Shown: positions 22,681-32,951 of the stretch, piece by piece
Layout: every line of letters begins with the position of its first letter
Numbering within the stretch: position 1 is the first letter of the stretch
NCBI GenBank assembly: GCA_018398575.1
Contig: JAGTXZ010000020.1
Span: forward strand, 1,302,001-1,366,000
Direction: 5' to 3'
Source of the DNA: Ampelomyces quisqualis
Lineage: Eukaryota > Ascomycota > Dothideomycetes > Pleosporales > Phaeosphaeriaceae
Length of the DNA stretch: 64,000 bases
Notes under the pieces: generated by a model
Database searches by the model: none
Told to the model about the DNA's origin: nothing
The model's input: the letters and a program-made list of their open reading frames with translations, nothing else
Program-made: the position numbers and the translations under genes

Positions 22681-25600
22681 GGAATAACTTCGTGTACCAT
22701 GCTAGCCAGACCCCTGTACCACTAAGACCCTTGCTCCGTATGTATGTACTAGGTATCCACGCACCATCCCACAGAACTTACCTAAACACCGCCAACACCG
22801 CCTTACCCACTCCCCCCATTTTCGCAGCTAAGCGCGCTCGTCGCGTCCCCCCCCGTCAACCCACTCCTCCGCCTCACTCGTGCAGATGGACACGAAGCGC
22901 GACTTGCAGCGACGCCGTGGCCCGTGGCTCCAAGCTACCTAGCGGCGAGTAATTTAATCCACGAATGAAATGCTGCGTGTGGCAACTGTGGTGCGGTGCG
23001 GGATACGCAAGTACCTGTGTCGTTGACTACGGAGATGGTGTGGATAAAAGAGGGGTGGGGGGTGGTTCTTGTACACAGTGCACACGGGAAACCCGCTGAT
23101 AAGCTCGAGCCAGCGCGGCTCACAACAATGCGGAGTCTGATTTTTTGTGTGTTAGAGACGCTTTTCATGGCTGATAAAATATTCTATTTGCTCTGGGGTG
23201 AGGATTTCGACAGGGAGAGATGGCTGCTTTACCTAGGAGGCGTATGAGAAATGAGTACTCCGTAATTTGCTTCTTACCATAATGTAGTATTTTGGGCCCG
23301 AGCTTAAGCGGCAGGTTTTCCGTGTGTTGTACCATCCGAGCAAGGGGGGGGGGGGGGGATGCACAATGCTGAGCACAGAAATAGAATCTAAATCAATTGA
23401 ATTGGATCGTGTTGTATCAGGTCAAGGTTCAGGATTTGACATGCCTACATACTGTACTTTGCTTTTTCTTGGGGGGGTCACATCGTGACGGCGGAATCGA
23501 AGCGCTTATGGGGCAAGTAGGACACGTTTGATTTTAATACCAGTTAGAGTTTTGACAGGCGTTCTGCGAGCGAGTAATTGGCCAAGACTACGAATGAGGC
23601 AATGACAGGTTTGCGTGAACCAGGGAAGGGTTTGTGGCCAAGACAAATCTTTCGGTCCTTGTATCGCTGCGATTTTGCACCCTTGCACGTATCGATCTTG
23701 TGTGTTTGTAATGTACAATAATAGCCATGTTGCACCAGGTGTCAGGCTCGAGGGGAGGACCAAGTCTGTTTCACTGGTAATTGAGCATGGGCTGTCACGG
23801 CACGGTTCTCCCGTGGCCTCGATGCGACGCAGTCGGCCGGAACACGGAGCCGAAATATATTGCGGCTCCACCGCGAGGTCGGGAGCGTGCGTTGTGTGCG
23901 CGTGCTGAGATCTCGCTCCGTTTTGCTTTCCCCATCGGAGCAGCGGGACGATCGAGGACCCAAGCGTCTGCTGCAAGACATGACTTCCCCTGATTTTGCG
24001 GTGTGCACGTCTGATTGGTGGGACTGTGTAAATGTACAGGTTGCGTTGAAGCAACCGAGTGGGGAGATGGAGCAACATAACCCGTGGAGAAATGCTCCCT
24101 GAAGCTGCTACATGACCACCCAGGCTTGCGCTTTCCGGTATGCAATGTGCCCTTGCATGCGTGCGCCTTGGGGAACAAGCGCCACGGGAAGTATTGATCC
24201 GTGACATGCGGACCGACTCCGCAGATCCAGCCGCATCTCACATGTCTATGATCTCAGATACTCCGTACACAGATGCGATCTGGTAGAACTGTTATCGGCA
24301 ATCGCGGATCTGATCCCAACGCCCCGTAGCAAGTCACGACGTGCAAAAAGTGCCCAACCGAGCTTCACCGACGACATGCATGGCCATGGTCTTTGCGGAG
24401 TGGGACATACCCGGGACATCGAGCCTGTCCAGTCACAGGCAAGCCGCGGATTATAGACCCGCAAGATATTGCTTCTTGTTCTGTAGCCTTGACACAGCCC
24501 TGCGTGTAACAACAGCCAAGGCGAATCTGTAGGGCATAGCAGGGGGGCCCAAATCGCGAACTCGACTAGACTTGCTCTGACTGAGGTGTGGCTGATAGTT
24601 GCGACGGGATTATGCTTGTTGAGTATCAAGGTGATGCCCGCGCCATCATCCTTCGAAGTTGGCGTTAGAAGTTGACTCGGGGACACACGAGGAAGGATGA
24701 GTGCGGGAAGATGACATGCAATGTTGTTGCATGTTTGAGATTCCGTGCTTGTGGAAGGACACAGAGAACACAACGGACCAGATCCATGTCGTACTTGAGA
24801 TGAGCGTGTCATCGCGAGAATTCCTTCTTCGGGCCATGGTAGTGTTGCGAAAAGTCCTGCTTGTGCAACAATTCTGTCCCGGCTTGGGCTCTGTCAGCGC
24901 GCAAATGGTCGTTTACTGTCCAGGCATTCCAGAGCGTACACAAGGACGGTGTCGACGATCGACGATCTGCCTATCAGTGGCGTGACTTTGTGATGATGCA
25001 ACACCAGGCAAGTAGCCGCTGGATGACGTCAAAGCAGAGCGACCAATCACAGCGAGTCAAGCCGCTTACAAGGACCCTGTCCTGTACTTCTGGTCACAAT
25101 CCGGAGCGTGCAGGACTCGAGAGTCAGAGGTGCGATCCTCGTCAGTGCAGAATCGGGGGACTGGGCTGCTGAGTCGTACAGATGAAGGTTTCGAGTTCTT
25201 CCCGTTGCATCTCGCTGTCCAACGACCACACACCGTTTCTCCACCTTTTCCATTTCGTGATGAGTGATTGGCGGTTTGAGCATCGCGGGCAGAGCACGAC
25301 ATGCAGTAACATGTAAATCAAGACAAACACCAGCTCCGACGTTCATGCAGCGGCGGACGGACAAACCATGCTTTCTTTAGCGCACGGGTGTCATGAAGCC
25401 AAGAGCGAACCACTGCGCACGGTGCTGCACCGATCCGTATCGTACAGTAAGCAAGATTATGAACGATTACATGCGAGCACCACCTCATAGGGGTGATGAG
25501 ACAAAAATGTTTGCTACCTGCGTGGCTTCAATCATGTGTTGACCTGGACCATAACTGGTGGGGTTGCGTGGAAGCATGGGGGTTTCATTCTAGCAATCTG

Positions 25601-26778
25601 TGCCGTTTGATTCGACAGTCCAAATGGAGCCCATGCCGGTGTGGGACAATACTGGATAATGGTAAAAAGCCACAGGCCGAGCCAGTAGGGCCGCTGCGGC
25701 TCTCATTTGCTGCTTTCGGGATCGCTCGGTACATGAAAGCAACGTAGGTGTTCTTCGCTCGGATGGTAGCCAGTAGCGTGCCATCCAAGGCCAAAGCGTC
25801 CCGCATACATTGTCCAAATCTGATATGCGCTTCTCATAGGTGCTCTGGCGCGCTAGCTGTAGCACAAGAGGGGCCAACAAGCGCGATGGTCACTGGGTGA
25901 TGATGTCTTTGCTGCAGACTTGGTGCGTTGGCGGTGGTGCCGCACAATTGTGGATAGGGATGAGGCGAAATTCGTGTCCCTGCAGCATTGGAGACCATTG
26001 CCACCTGGCTGCAATCCAGGCGACAGCGTGAATCCTGGCATGTTGGGACCCCGCAACGCTTCAACCACCAGAGACTCTTCATACTGTAGTTCTCTGAGGG
26101 GCGAGTATTCCAAGCACCAAAAACGAATGACGCTGTAAGGTTCATAACGGCGCGATACAAGGGCACGATTTCGCAGGTGCTCAGGAGCCGGTTCAACCAA
26201 CTCGGCGCACGACTGGTACTCGGCCGATTTCACTTTGCGCCCCGAACCGAACCGCTCTGACAGCAACCTTGGGTAAAACTGGGGACGCCTCTTTGATGAG
26301 GCGAAGAATGAAAGATCAAGGACGTTATAGGAGAGGTTGGACACAGGCAGCATGTCTTGAATTTTTTGAAATAATAGTGATGCCTGTTGCACAAGCTGAG
26401 AGGCAGTCGCCAACTACATGGGTCATAGGATTAGATGAATGCGCGCCAATGTTGATGAGTGACCGAAAGCAACAAGCCTGCTTGTTGGACAGAGAGACAA
26501 GTCGTCTCAAGCGCCGTGCCCAGGAAATGAGGCTGAAGAAGGCGCTTGGACCAAGGCCGATTTTTTCCATTCCGTTTGATGTATAGAAAGCACCGTAGCA
26601 CCGATAGCAAGAATCAAAGAACATGATACAAGCAAAAACAGGAGGCCGGGGTATCGATAAAGTAACATGAGATGAACCAACACTTGGTTCAAGGTGTAAA
26701 TACGACAATTGCCACCAACAGGCAGCGGTGGGGAAGACGCAGGGGAAGCGTGCGCAGGCACTATGCATTATATGGCCA
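22681..26778. other. Gene-poor 4.1-kb region
   Basis: No confident gene. Open frames of up to 233 codons exist on both strands (for example 23506-24207 and 25853-26413, minus) but have patternless composition, overlap each other antisense, and lack family motifs. A run of 15 G lies at 23344-23358. Non-coding RNA or a decayed element cannot be excluded. Confidence 0.4.
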
Positions 26779-27786
26779 TCATGGTCGAATCAGGGGGGCT
26801 GTGGGACCGTGACTGTCATGGGTAATCTTTTGGAGCTTGGACATGTCGCTGGGTGTCGCTTCAGATTTACGCTTGTTGGAGTGAGCATTTAGCAGGCGGC
26901 TTGCTGGCGGTGATGTGGATGGACCGGGACATTGGCTGTGCGTAGTCTTCCAGTCCTCATATCTGGCTTCGTTATCCTTCTCGTGCTGACGTAATTTAGA
27001 CATGAGTTCGCCAGAGGCTTTGACATAGTCGTGGGTTGACTTGGCCTTTCCCTCGGCCCATGCGGAGGCATCGATGCGTGTTCGGGTCCACACAGAACCA
27101 CACTTGGAACACTTCTCGCCTGTAGAGTCATCGGAACTGGGGTTAGGCTGTGCACTGACATCTGGCTTCTTCTTGACGCCTACAAGGATGCCTAGGATCT
27201 TGGGGTCGACGGGCGATTGAGAGCGCTCAGGCAGGGGCGGAGTTGGAGGATCATTGGTCTCTTGTGGGCTTGTTGGCGCGGGTAGTGGAGGGCTTTGGCG
27301 TAGTCGTTGTACTGAAGACATGTTTGCTGAGGTGTAGTTGGCTGCGAATCTGACGTTGTAACGTTGGTGGCGAGGGTTGGCAGTGCTTGGTTGATGCGCG
27401 TGACGGTTCGAGGCGCCAGCAAGACGTGTCACGTGGTCAAAAGACGTGGGAGAGAGACAGACGGCTGGCGTGGAGGAGAGAGCGGGGGCCGAGGAAGAGT
27501 GGAGGCTGCGTGTTGGGCTGCGATGCGAATACTTGTAAGAAAGGGCGGGCTGTGATGGTGGTGCACACGACGAGCCCTCTTTGGATACGGCCGAGTCTTG
27601 GCGCCGTGCGCTGATTGGCGGCGGCGAGTGGCGCTGCTGGGTTTGGTAACCTTGCGAAGCGGCCCCCTGCGGCTCCGCTGGGCAGGTGATTGGCTGCTGG
27701 TAGTGGAGCGGTTCAGAGGTGGGCGTGGATGCGGCTGAGAGAGTTGGGCTTTGGGGAACGTCAGCACGTGAGGCAGCTTCTTCCAT
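26779..27786 (-). CDS. Hypothetical protein with CxxC motif, 335 aa
   Basis: The start is the first ATG of a longer open frame (MEEAASRADVP). Residues 1-215 are disordered, rich in Pro, Ser, Gln and Thr. The C-terminal 120 residues are more ordered: a KCSKCGSVWTRTR segment that looks like half a zinc ribbon, then a charged helix (KASGELMSKLRQHEKDNEARYEDW) and a basic nuclear-signal-like patch (SNKRKSE). No second CxxC pair is close by, so metal binding is uncertain. A later in-frame ATG at about residue 154 (MSSVQRLRQ) could be the true start. No family is recognised. Confidence 0.5.
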   Translation of the reverse strand: MEEAASRADVPQSPTLSAASTPTSEPLHYQQPITCPAEPQGAASQGYQTQQRHSPPPISARRQDSAVSKEGSSCAPPSQPALSYKYSHRSPTRSLHSSSAPALSSTPAVCLSPTSFDHVTRLAGASNRHAHQPSTANPRHQRYNVRFAANYTSANMSSVQRLRQSPPLPAPTSPQETNDPPTPPLPERSQSPVDPKILGILVGVKKKPDVSAQPNPSSDDSTGEKCSKCGSVWTRTRIDASAWAEGKAKSTHDYVKASGELMSKLRQHEKDNEARYEDWKTTHSQCPGPSTSPPASRLLNAHSNKRKSEATPSDMSKLQKITHDSHGPTAPLIRP

Positions 27787-29041
27787 GATACAGACCGTCT
27801 CACCTCGCGTGGCTCGCGCGACGCAGCGGCGGGCCGAAGCAGGACTGCGCGGCGGGCGAGGGCGGGTTTGCAGAGGCCGCAGCGGGCGGGGAATGGAGAT
27901 GGTGCGGCATGGAGCACAGAATGGGCGGCAGGCTGCTGGGCTGGTGGTACGCGGGAACCGTGGCCGTGGCGGGCGTCGAGGCGGCGATGAGCTCTGCGAC
28001 GCTGGGGAGAGTCTGGGGGCGGCATCGGCGAGGTTGCCAGTCGGCCTCCATGGCGGCAGGCAGTGGTGGAGGAGGAGTAGATGTGAGGCAGAGGCAGAGA
28101 GTTCCAACAGCAGCGCTGCCGCAGTGAGCGTTCGCCAATGCACGACCACCCACCCGCCTCACGCCCATGGGCACTCGGACCGAATGGGCTCCACTGCCGC
28201 GTGCCGCCGACCGGATACAGCACTGTCGGACTGGCCTGCGTAACATGCGGGTACGCTCCCGCCCATGTCGCAGTCTCACCTACTTACACAGTAGTACTCG
28301 GTACAGGGACCAGTGTCTCCCGGCACGGCACGCTGCTGTCGCGTGCCAACAGCCATGCTGGGTCTGGCACACACTCGCTACAGAGGACGGAGATGGACAG
28401 TACACATGCTCCGCTTAGGCTCTCCGTGGGGACGGGTACTCGGTATGTACTCCGTAGTCCGTACTGTAGGAGACAGTACATACTACATAGGTGGTAGGAC
28501 CTAGGTACTCGACCCTGTTGGGCGGGGCGGCCGGGGAGTCCCAGCAAGTGCAGGTGCGGCGTCGCTCGGCTCGGGACTGTCTCCCCGCCCCGCTCGGGCC
28601 CCGCTTGTGTGGCGTCGGCACGCGTGGCGGCGAATCAGCATCCGCCAGCGACATGCCCCGCGCAGCCACAAAATCCATGTCGCTTGGGCCTGCGTTGCTT
28701 CTGCCTCACCCTTTGCCTTGTATCATCATGTCTTCTGCGTACAGTCTCTGGATCCATCGGGTGGGTCTCCAAGTACCAGCTCGCAATTCATCTCGTGAGA
28801 GAGCCATCATGTCTCCAAAAGTATGCTTTCACTTCTTCACACGCTAGCCCATGACGTGCGCACATCGCGCACACCAAATTGGTGCCTCACCCATAGCGTC
28901 TCTATTCTACAACCATAAATCACGCCAGCTGTCCGCTGTCCCGTTCATCAACCGCTGCACATACTACTTCATTTCGGCCCGAGTTTCATCACTTGCCAGC
29001 CCGCTCTCAGGGCTTCGCGCTACAGTCTACTTGTTGGCACC
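27787..29041. other. Divergent intergenic region
   Basis: Lies between a minus-strand and a plus-strand gene and so holds both promoters. It is GC-rich at its left end, with long but motif-free open frames on both strands. TACTCGGTA-type short repeats recur near 28,290 and 28,440. No gene is supported. Confidence 0.4.
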
Positions 29042-30250
29042 ATGAAGTACCCCGACCCCGCACGCGTCAAGAGCGCGCCTAAACGTGAGGCCGATCGGCA
29101 TTCGGACACACCCATCACAAAGCGCCCGTTCCTCCCAAGGCCTCCCGTTGAAGAGCTCTTGGGGCGCACTGCCAGACGTGACACTTCCGAGCACAGTAAC
29201 TTGTCATGCAGCTCACGAGTGGCCGTACCACGCGAACATCTGCCGCTGCAACTAAGAACTCATGACGAAATCAACACAGCTCCGCTACGGCAACTCGTAC
29301 CTGGTAGGCCATCATCAACCGACGTAAGAGTCGATGAGCTCGACACGAAGCCCACGATCGAGCTGCCCACTGTGGCGGAAGAGAACCGCGACTTGAGCAA
29401 CTACACCATCATGCTCGAAACAGCATTGAAAAGCAGGGAAGGCGGTCGCGATCAGGTGGCTAGACTCAAAGCGCTGTTCCGGCCACAGCTCCATCTCCAC
29501 CGCGCAGAAGTCGACATGCTCCGCAAGCAGAACGCCGACCTCGAGGACGAAAAGAAAATGTTCCAACGCAATATCACTGACTTGAACAAGAACCTTCACC
29601 AACTCGAAGCCGAAATATCAAGTCTCTCGCTCGACATGCGCGAGCGCAAACGTCTCTACGAAGAGCTCAAGCACGACAACGCCGCAGTCCCCCCAACCCC
29701 CAGCACCGATCTTGACACCATCACCAAAGCGAACAACAAGCTCAAAAAAGCCGCAAAAAAGCACGACAAGCGCCTACAAACCCTGACAGCGGAGCGAGAC
29801 GCTCTCCGCACAAACCTCGACTCTCAAACCGCACTCCTCACACAAACCCAAACCGCCCTACACGACGAATCCTTCCGCTTCAAGATCCTACAATCAGAAA
29901 ACACCACCGCCCACCGCCAATCCAGCGCGCAGCAAAACCAAATCGCCCAATTGAGACGCGACATGACTGCCCTCAAAGCCCGCGCGCTATCCACCTCACA
30001 GCACAAACACGCTAGATCCGCCGCGCCTGCGCAGCCTCGGAATATCATTCCTGCACCTGCCCCTGCCCCTGCCCCTGCTTCCACTTCACCTGACGCTTCT
30101 GTATCTACCCACGTTGTTGCGAAACTAGGAGGCATGTTCACCCACTACCGCGCGCTCCATGCGAAGAACGAGGCGCTTTGGGATAAGTTGTGGGGTATGG
30201 CCATGGCGGGGGGTTTGGGAATCACGGGAGTATATATCGCCGGGAATTAG
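29042..30250 (+). CDS. Long coiled-coil protein with C-terminal hydrophobic tail, 402 aa
   Basis: Single exon from a true ATG. The N-terminal 80 residues are basic and disordered. About residues 110-320 form a long heptad-rich helix (RLKALFRPQ, MLRKQNADLEDEKKMFQRN, LKKAAKKHDKRLQTLTAERDAL). A Pro-Ala run (PAPAPAPAPA), coded by a CCTGCC hexamer repeat at about 30050-30080, separates it from the end. The last 20 residues include a hydrophobic stretch (WGMAMAGGLGITGVYIAG) that may be a membrane tail anchor. The layout suggests a tether or scaffold. No family is recognised; its resemblance to the coiled-coil protein at 19460 is only general. Confidence 0.65.
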   Translation: MKYPDPARVKSAPKREADRHSDTPITKRPFLPRPPVEELLGRTARRDTSEHSNLSCSSRVAVPREHLPLQLRTHDEINTAPLRQLVPGRPSSTDVRVDELDTKPTIELPTVAEENRDLSNYTIMLETALKSREGGRDQVARLKALFRPQLHLHRAEVDMLRKQNADLEDEKKMFQRNITDLNKNLHQLEAEISSLSLDMRERKRLYEELKHDNAAVPPTPSTDLDTITKANNKLKKAAKKHDKRLQTLTAERDALRTNLDSQTALLTQTQTALHDESFRFKILQSENTTAHRQSSAQQNQIAQLRRDMTALKARALSTSQHKHARSAAPAQPRNIIPAPAPAPAPASTSPDASVSTHVVAKLGGMFTHYRALHAKNEALWDKLWGMAMAGGLGITGVYIAGN

Positions 30251-30504
30251 AGGGGTTGAGGGGGTTGGCGGTGGAGGAGTTGGAGGAGTGGAAGAGTGTG
30301 AATCGAGGCTGAGAAGAGCATGATGCGTCTGCGGGCAAGGTACGGGTGCATTTGCTTCCAAGGACGAAGTTGGTGAGATACTCTACAGGAGATGGTGGAG
30401 GAGCAGCAGCACAGTCAATGGAAAATAAAACCAGCCCGCGAGAGCACCGGCTGTATAACACAGCATAGAATTGATAAAGAAACCAACACAAAAAAAATCC
30501 TTCC

Positions 30505-32528
30505 TTAGGTCCTCCCCGCCGGAATCCCACTCCAACTCCCGTTGGCCCACCACGTCCCCGCCCGTGTAAAATCACTGTACCCCACGCTCCCAAACGGCAT
30601 GTAATTCACGAATCCGAACCTGAAGAACTCGGGCAAATCACCCTTCTCCCTCCTCGTCCACGTGAAATTACTCTCCAAACCCAGTCCCCGGAACCGCTCT
30701 ACATCGTTGACAAGCACGCTCACGCCTTGATACCCGCGCAGCAACCCCTCCCATATAAACGTAATGTTGGACCCCTGAATCACCGGGTCAAGGATAGACG
30801 GCACGCGCGACCCGAGCTGCGCGTCGGCCCGGAGTTGAGCAGCGGTTTGTAAGATGGGATCAAAGTTCCAGCGCGCTATGCCGTTGATGAACAATCCTAC
30901 CAGTAAGCCCTGCGCAATCATGCTGACGCGCGTTTGCATCGACGTCCCAGGAAGTAACAACAAGGCGAGAATGTAATGGTGGATACGGAGCGTGAGGCGA
31001 GGCATGGCAGACAAGATGCCCAGGCTGATGCCCAAGACGGCGTACAAGGCTAGAAACCGCCCCAGTCGGCCTTCGATACGCAAACACCATGCCTGGAAGA
31101 GGATGATGAGGAAGAGGATGAGTACGATGATGACGAGTGCCGTGATGGCACCCGGTTGTTGGCGGATGTCGTGGCCTGTGAGGCGCTGGATCGGGATCTT
31201 GTCGAGCGTGTAGTTGCTTAGTGACCCGACCCACGCGCTGCCAACCCAGAGGATAGTCTTTTCGACGTGTGCTTTACAATGAACCAGTGTTTTGCGGACA
31301 CTGAATTGGTAGAAGAGCGCAGCGATGAGGGCGGCGGGGAGGAAGCGGCCTAGACTTGTAGCTGCGAGGGAGGGGTAGTTTGTGTAGTTTGGCGGATCCG
31401 ACGCCATGCCGACTTGGAAGAACATGATGGTGAATACTGGGGCGAAAAAGGTCGCTGGGCTGGATGTGAAGAGGCTGAACACTACCGTCATGATACTAGA
31501 CAGTATGAGCAGGTTCCAGCGGGGGTCGCGACATTTCCCTGAATCGCTCGCAATGCCGTCCGATTGCACAAAGTCGATGGCCATGGGAAAGCTACTCCCG
31601 TACGCCACACTGTTGATCCCATTGCTCGACACTGCGGGGAAATTGCTCTTCTCACCCACCAGCGACACAACACCGCATCCACCTCCTCCATTGGTAATCG
31701 CACCAGCATGTATTGCCGCCCCACAAATGAACGAATCGCCCCGGTACACACGTGCTCCTCCCTCCTCTTCAGCCTCCCCGCCTCCAACCACAAGCGGCCT
31801 GTATACTATCGACGTATTTCCAATCGACTTTGAATTCAGGACCTGCACACCCAAGCAATTCGCCGGACACTGGAACGCAAACGACAAATTGGCAAACGGG
31901 AGACAATTCCGTCCATCGGGCCCACAGGATTGGGGACTTGGCCTGCAAAGATGACAGTCAGCACACTGTACCATTTTGCCCCTTGTCTTCCCGTCCGGTG
32001 GATAAGTAAGAGACGATTAGCGTACCATAAATTCGTCGTGCACGACAACGCAACCGGAGCTCCAAACCCCCCAAGATTCGCAGGTAAGCTGTAATTGCTG
32101 ATGATGACCCCAAACACCACTACCCAAACCACACACGCACAAGCATACACGCCCACCCTTGCCCAGCGCGGCAGCATGCGACCCAGCATCCGCACAAGAA
32201 ACGTCTGGACGCGCTCAAAGAGCGGGGTCATGTGGTATATCTGCGGAGGCTCCGGGCCGTGGATCCACGTCGCTACCTTTTTTGCCCACCGCACAACCGG
32301 CGGTGGGAGTTTGGCAACTACATTGTGCCATGTGCGCGACGCTCGCGACCCATGTTGAGGGCCTACATCTTCAACCTCCAAGCTCGCCCGAAGCGTCGGC
32401 GTCACGGCTTTGGAGTGCTGGTCGTCGGGCGTGACTGAGCTCGACGATTGGCTCTGTGCGATGTTGTCGTGGCCGTGTTCGAGGTCGAGCGGGCGCGTGG
32501 TGGCGTTTGCCGCCGACTTGGAAGCCAT
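30505..32528 (-). CDS. LCCL-domain multi-pass membrane protein, 2 exons
   Basis: Exons 32528-32026 and 31942-30505 (83-bp intron) give 646 residues. A cytosolic N-terminus of about 120 residues with a WHNVVAKLPPPVVRWAKK segment precedes the first membrane helix (ACACVVWVVVFGVIISNYSL). The LCCL domain follows (about 165-285), with its cysteines in SCGPDGRNC, FQCPANC, FICGAAIHAGAI and GGCGVVSL. About seven or eight more helices come after it (for example SIMTVVFSLFTSSPATFF, LVIIVLILFLIILFQAW). The tail has NxT/S sites (SNFTWTRREK, ANGSWSG). Fungal LCCL membrane proteins of this layout are widely conserved, but their role is unknown. The domain is extracellular or luminal by topology. Confidence 0.85.
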
Positions 32529-32951
32529 CTACGGCGGCTCGCGGAATAGGGTGCGCGAATCACAAAACGAACGAAATAGTTTATATATACAGCGGTATCA
32601 TGATGGAGAGGGGAGCCGTAGTAACTAGGACAGCTACCCGTGCATTGCGGCGAAAGGCTTGGGACATGCGGCATCTCACGCATCATCGAATGCATCGAGG
32701 TGCTGATCTACCGGTAGAGCCACTCCGCAAAGCCGGCAGACGTCCCGACGCGACTCCAGCAGCCTTGCTGTGGGAGTGTAGAGATTGAACCTTGCGGCTC
32801 TCGAGTCGTGCTCACTGCTATCATACTCTCATTGACTACGCTATCTCAATCCACAATTCAATCCACAATTCAATCCACAATTCAATCGACACAAGGGGTA
32901 TCATACAGTTCTTCACTCAGCCAAGCACACCACACACCGCACACAGAACAT
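32529..32951. other. Intergenic region
   Basis: Promoter of the LCCL gene and 3' flank of the next minus-strand gene. It contains the minisatellite at 32848. No gene is supported. Confidence 0.4.
32848..32887. repeat. 12-bp minisatellite, 3.3 copies
   Basis: Perfect tandem copies of AATCCACAATTC at 32848, 32860 and 32872, with a partial fourth. It lies between two minus-strand genes, about 65 bp beyond the stop codon of the gene at 32952. Confidence 0.9.

Noticed and set aside
23506..24207. Minus-strand 233-codon open frame
   Set aside because: Patternless composition, competing open frames on the other strand, no motif and no good splice extension.
24246..24812. Minus-strand 188-codon open frame
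   Set aside because: No family character; many Cys, Ser and Arg codons as in random GC-rich DNA.
25853..26413. Minus-strand 186-codon open frame
   Set aside because: The start looks protein-like but the rest is patternless and overlaps other open frames.
27429..28243. 264-codon frame antisense or offset to the CxxC gene
   Set aside because: Arg/Pro/Ser-rich alternate-frame shadow in GC-rich DNA.
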